A program made the translations under genes and the position numbers. 64,000 nucleotides of DNA, from contig NZ_BHYK01000018.1 of the NCBI RefSeq assembly GCF_003865095.1, positions 33,898 through 97,897 on the forward strand, given 5' to 3'. Numbering within the stretch: the first letter of the stretch is position 1; each line of letters begins with the position of its first letter. A model generated the notes under the pieces. That model did not search any database, was not told the origin of the DNA, and was given only the letters and a program-made list of their open reading frames with translations. Below, piece after piece: positions 63,835 to 64,000 of this stretch. The stretch is from Clostridium tagluense. GTDB taxonomy: Bacteria > Bacillota > Clostridia > Clostridiales > Clostridiaceae.

Positions 63835-63840
63835 ATTTAT

Positions 63841-63874
63841 CCTCTTCTTTTTGAAAAGAAGGGGATTTTTTTAT
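63841..63874 (+). terminator. Second terminator, target site of the group II intron
   Basis: CCTCTTCTTTT pairs with AAAAGAAGGGG and is followed by ATTTTTTT. The group II intron begins directly after the T-run. Confidence 0.8.
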
Positions 63875-64000
63875 GTGCGCCCGGCATGGACGCAATCTAA
63901 TGGGTGAAAGTCCCTAGCACGGGTTAATAGTGCCAAGTGCATAGCTTAAGACAAGGGTGTCCATGGTGACGTGGAATCTGAAGGAAGTCGGCGGCAAAAC
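63875..64000 (+). mobile_element. Group II intron, class C-like, 5' end (partial)
   Basis: The segment starts GTGCGCCCGGCATGG and continues with GGGTGAAAGTCCC, ACAAGGGTGTCCATGGTGAC, GGAATCTGAAGGAAGTCGGC and GGCAAAAC. This is the domain I sequence of bacterial IIC introns such as that of Oceanobacillus iheyensis. The reverse transcriptase and domains V/VI lie beyond the window. It sits right behind an intrinsic terminator, the known preference of class C introns. Confidence 0.85.

Overview
The window is AT-rich, with clostridial-type Shine-Dalgarno sites (AGGAGG) and many TTG/GTG starts. Its gene set points to an anaerobic Firmicute of the genus Clostridium or a close relative: rubrerythrin, a [NiFe] hydrogenase, S-box riboswitches, ThiT, YjeM- and ArcD-type permeases. 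The species cannot be told from sequence reading alone. No tRNA, rRNA or CRISPR array was seen.

Layout. 1-1.7 kb: the end of a phospho-sugar catabolic operon (GH4 glycosidase tail, HPr, MupG/DUF871). 1.8-7.6 kb: a lipoprotein with a two-component system, then a chemoreceptor. 7.7-12.7 kb: a putative papain-like peptidase, an SPFH/zinc-ribbon pair (YdjI/YdjG-like), and an ECF sigma/anti-sigma pair. 12.9-18.7 kb: phosphoglycerate mutase, then a sigma-54 activator facing a canonical -24/-12 promoter that drives a threonine synthase-like gene and an unassigned TrpB/ThrC-fold PLP enzyme. 18.8-29.9 kb: a Cys-rich small protein, a two-component system followed by DedA and UppP, amino-acid permeases, a double-amidase wall hydrolase and an EamA transporter. 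30-40 kb: YerB-like lipoprotein, carbonic anhydrase, AI-2E exporter, NlpC/P60, galKT with its LacI regulator, a GlpA-like oxidoreductase, ThiT.

40.1-54.5 kb is the most interesting part. rnpB (RNase P RNA) sits at 40111-40486. Its last ~35 bases recur with two mismatches at 54478-54512, followed by a second terminator. Just inside each copy lies a pair of TTTGCCACC repeats with the same 11-bp spacing. This is the geometry of an island integrated at the 3' end of rnpB. No integrase remains. The ~14-kb segment carries rubrerythrin, hypF-A-B-C-D-E, a [NiFe] hydrogenase small/large pair, a second and divergent hypB, and a P-type ATPase behind a NiCo (czcD-type) riboswitch. Taken together it reads as a mobile nickel-hydrogenase island that brings cofactor assembly, the enzyme and possibly metal-overload control.

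54.6-62 kb: an exported papain-like protein, a two-component system, and a GntR/ABC operon with a clear promoter-operator. 62-64 kb: a frameshifted M20 amidohydrolase under a SAM-I riboswitch, a divergent second SAM-I riboswitch, and the 5' end of a group IIC intron inserted directly after a terminator.
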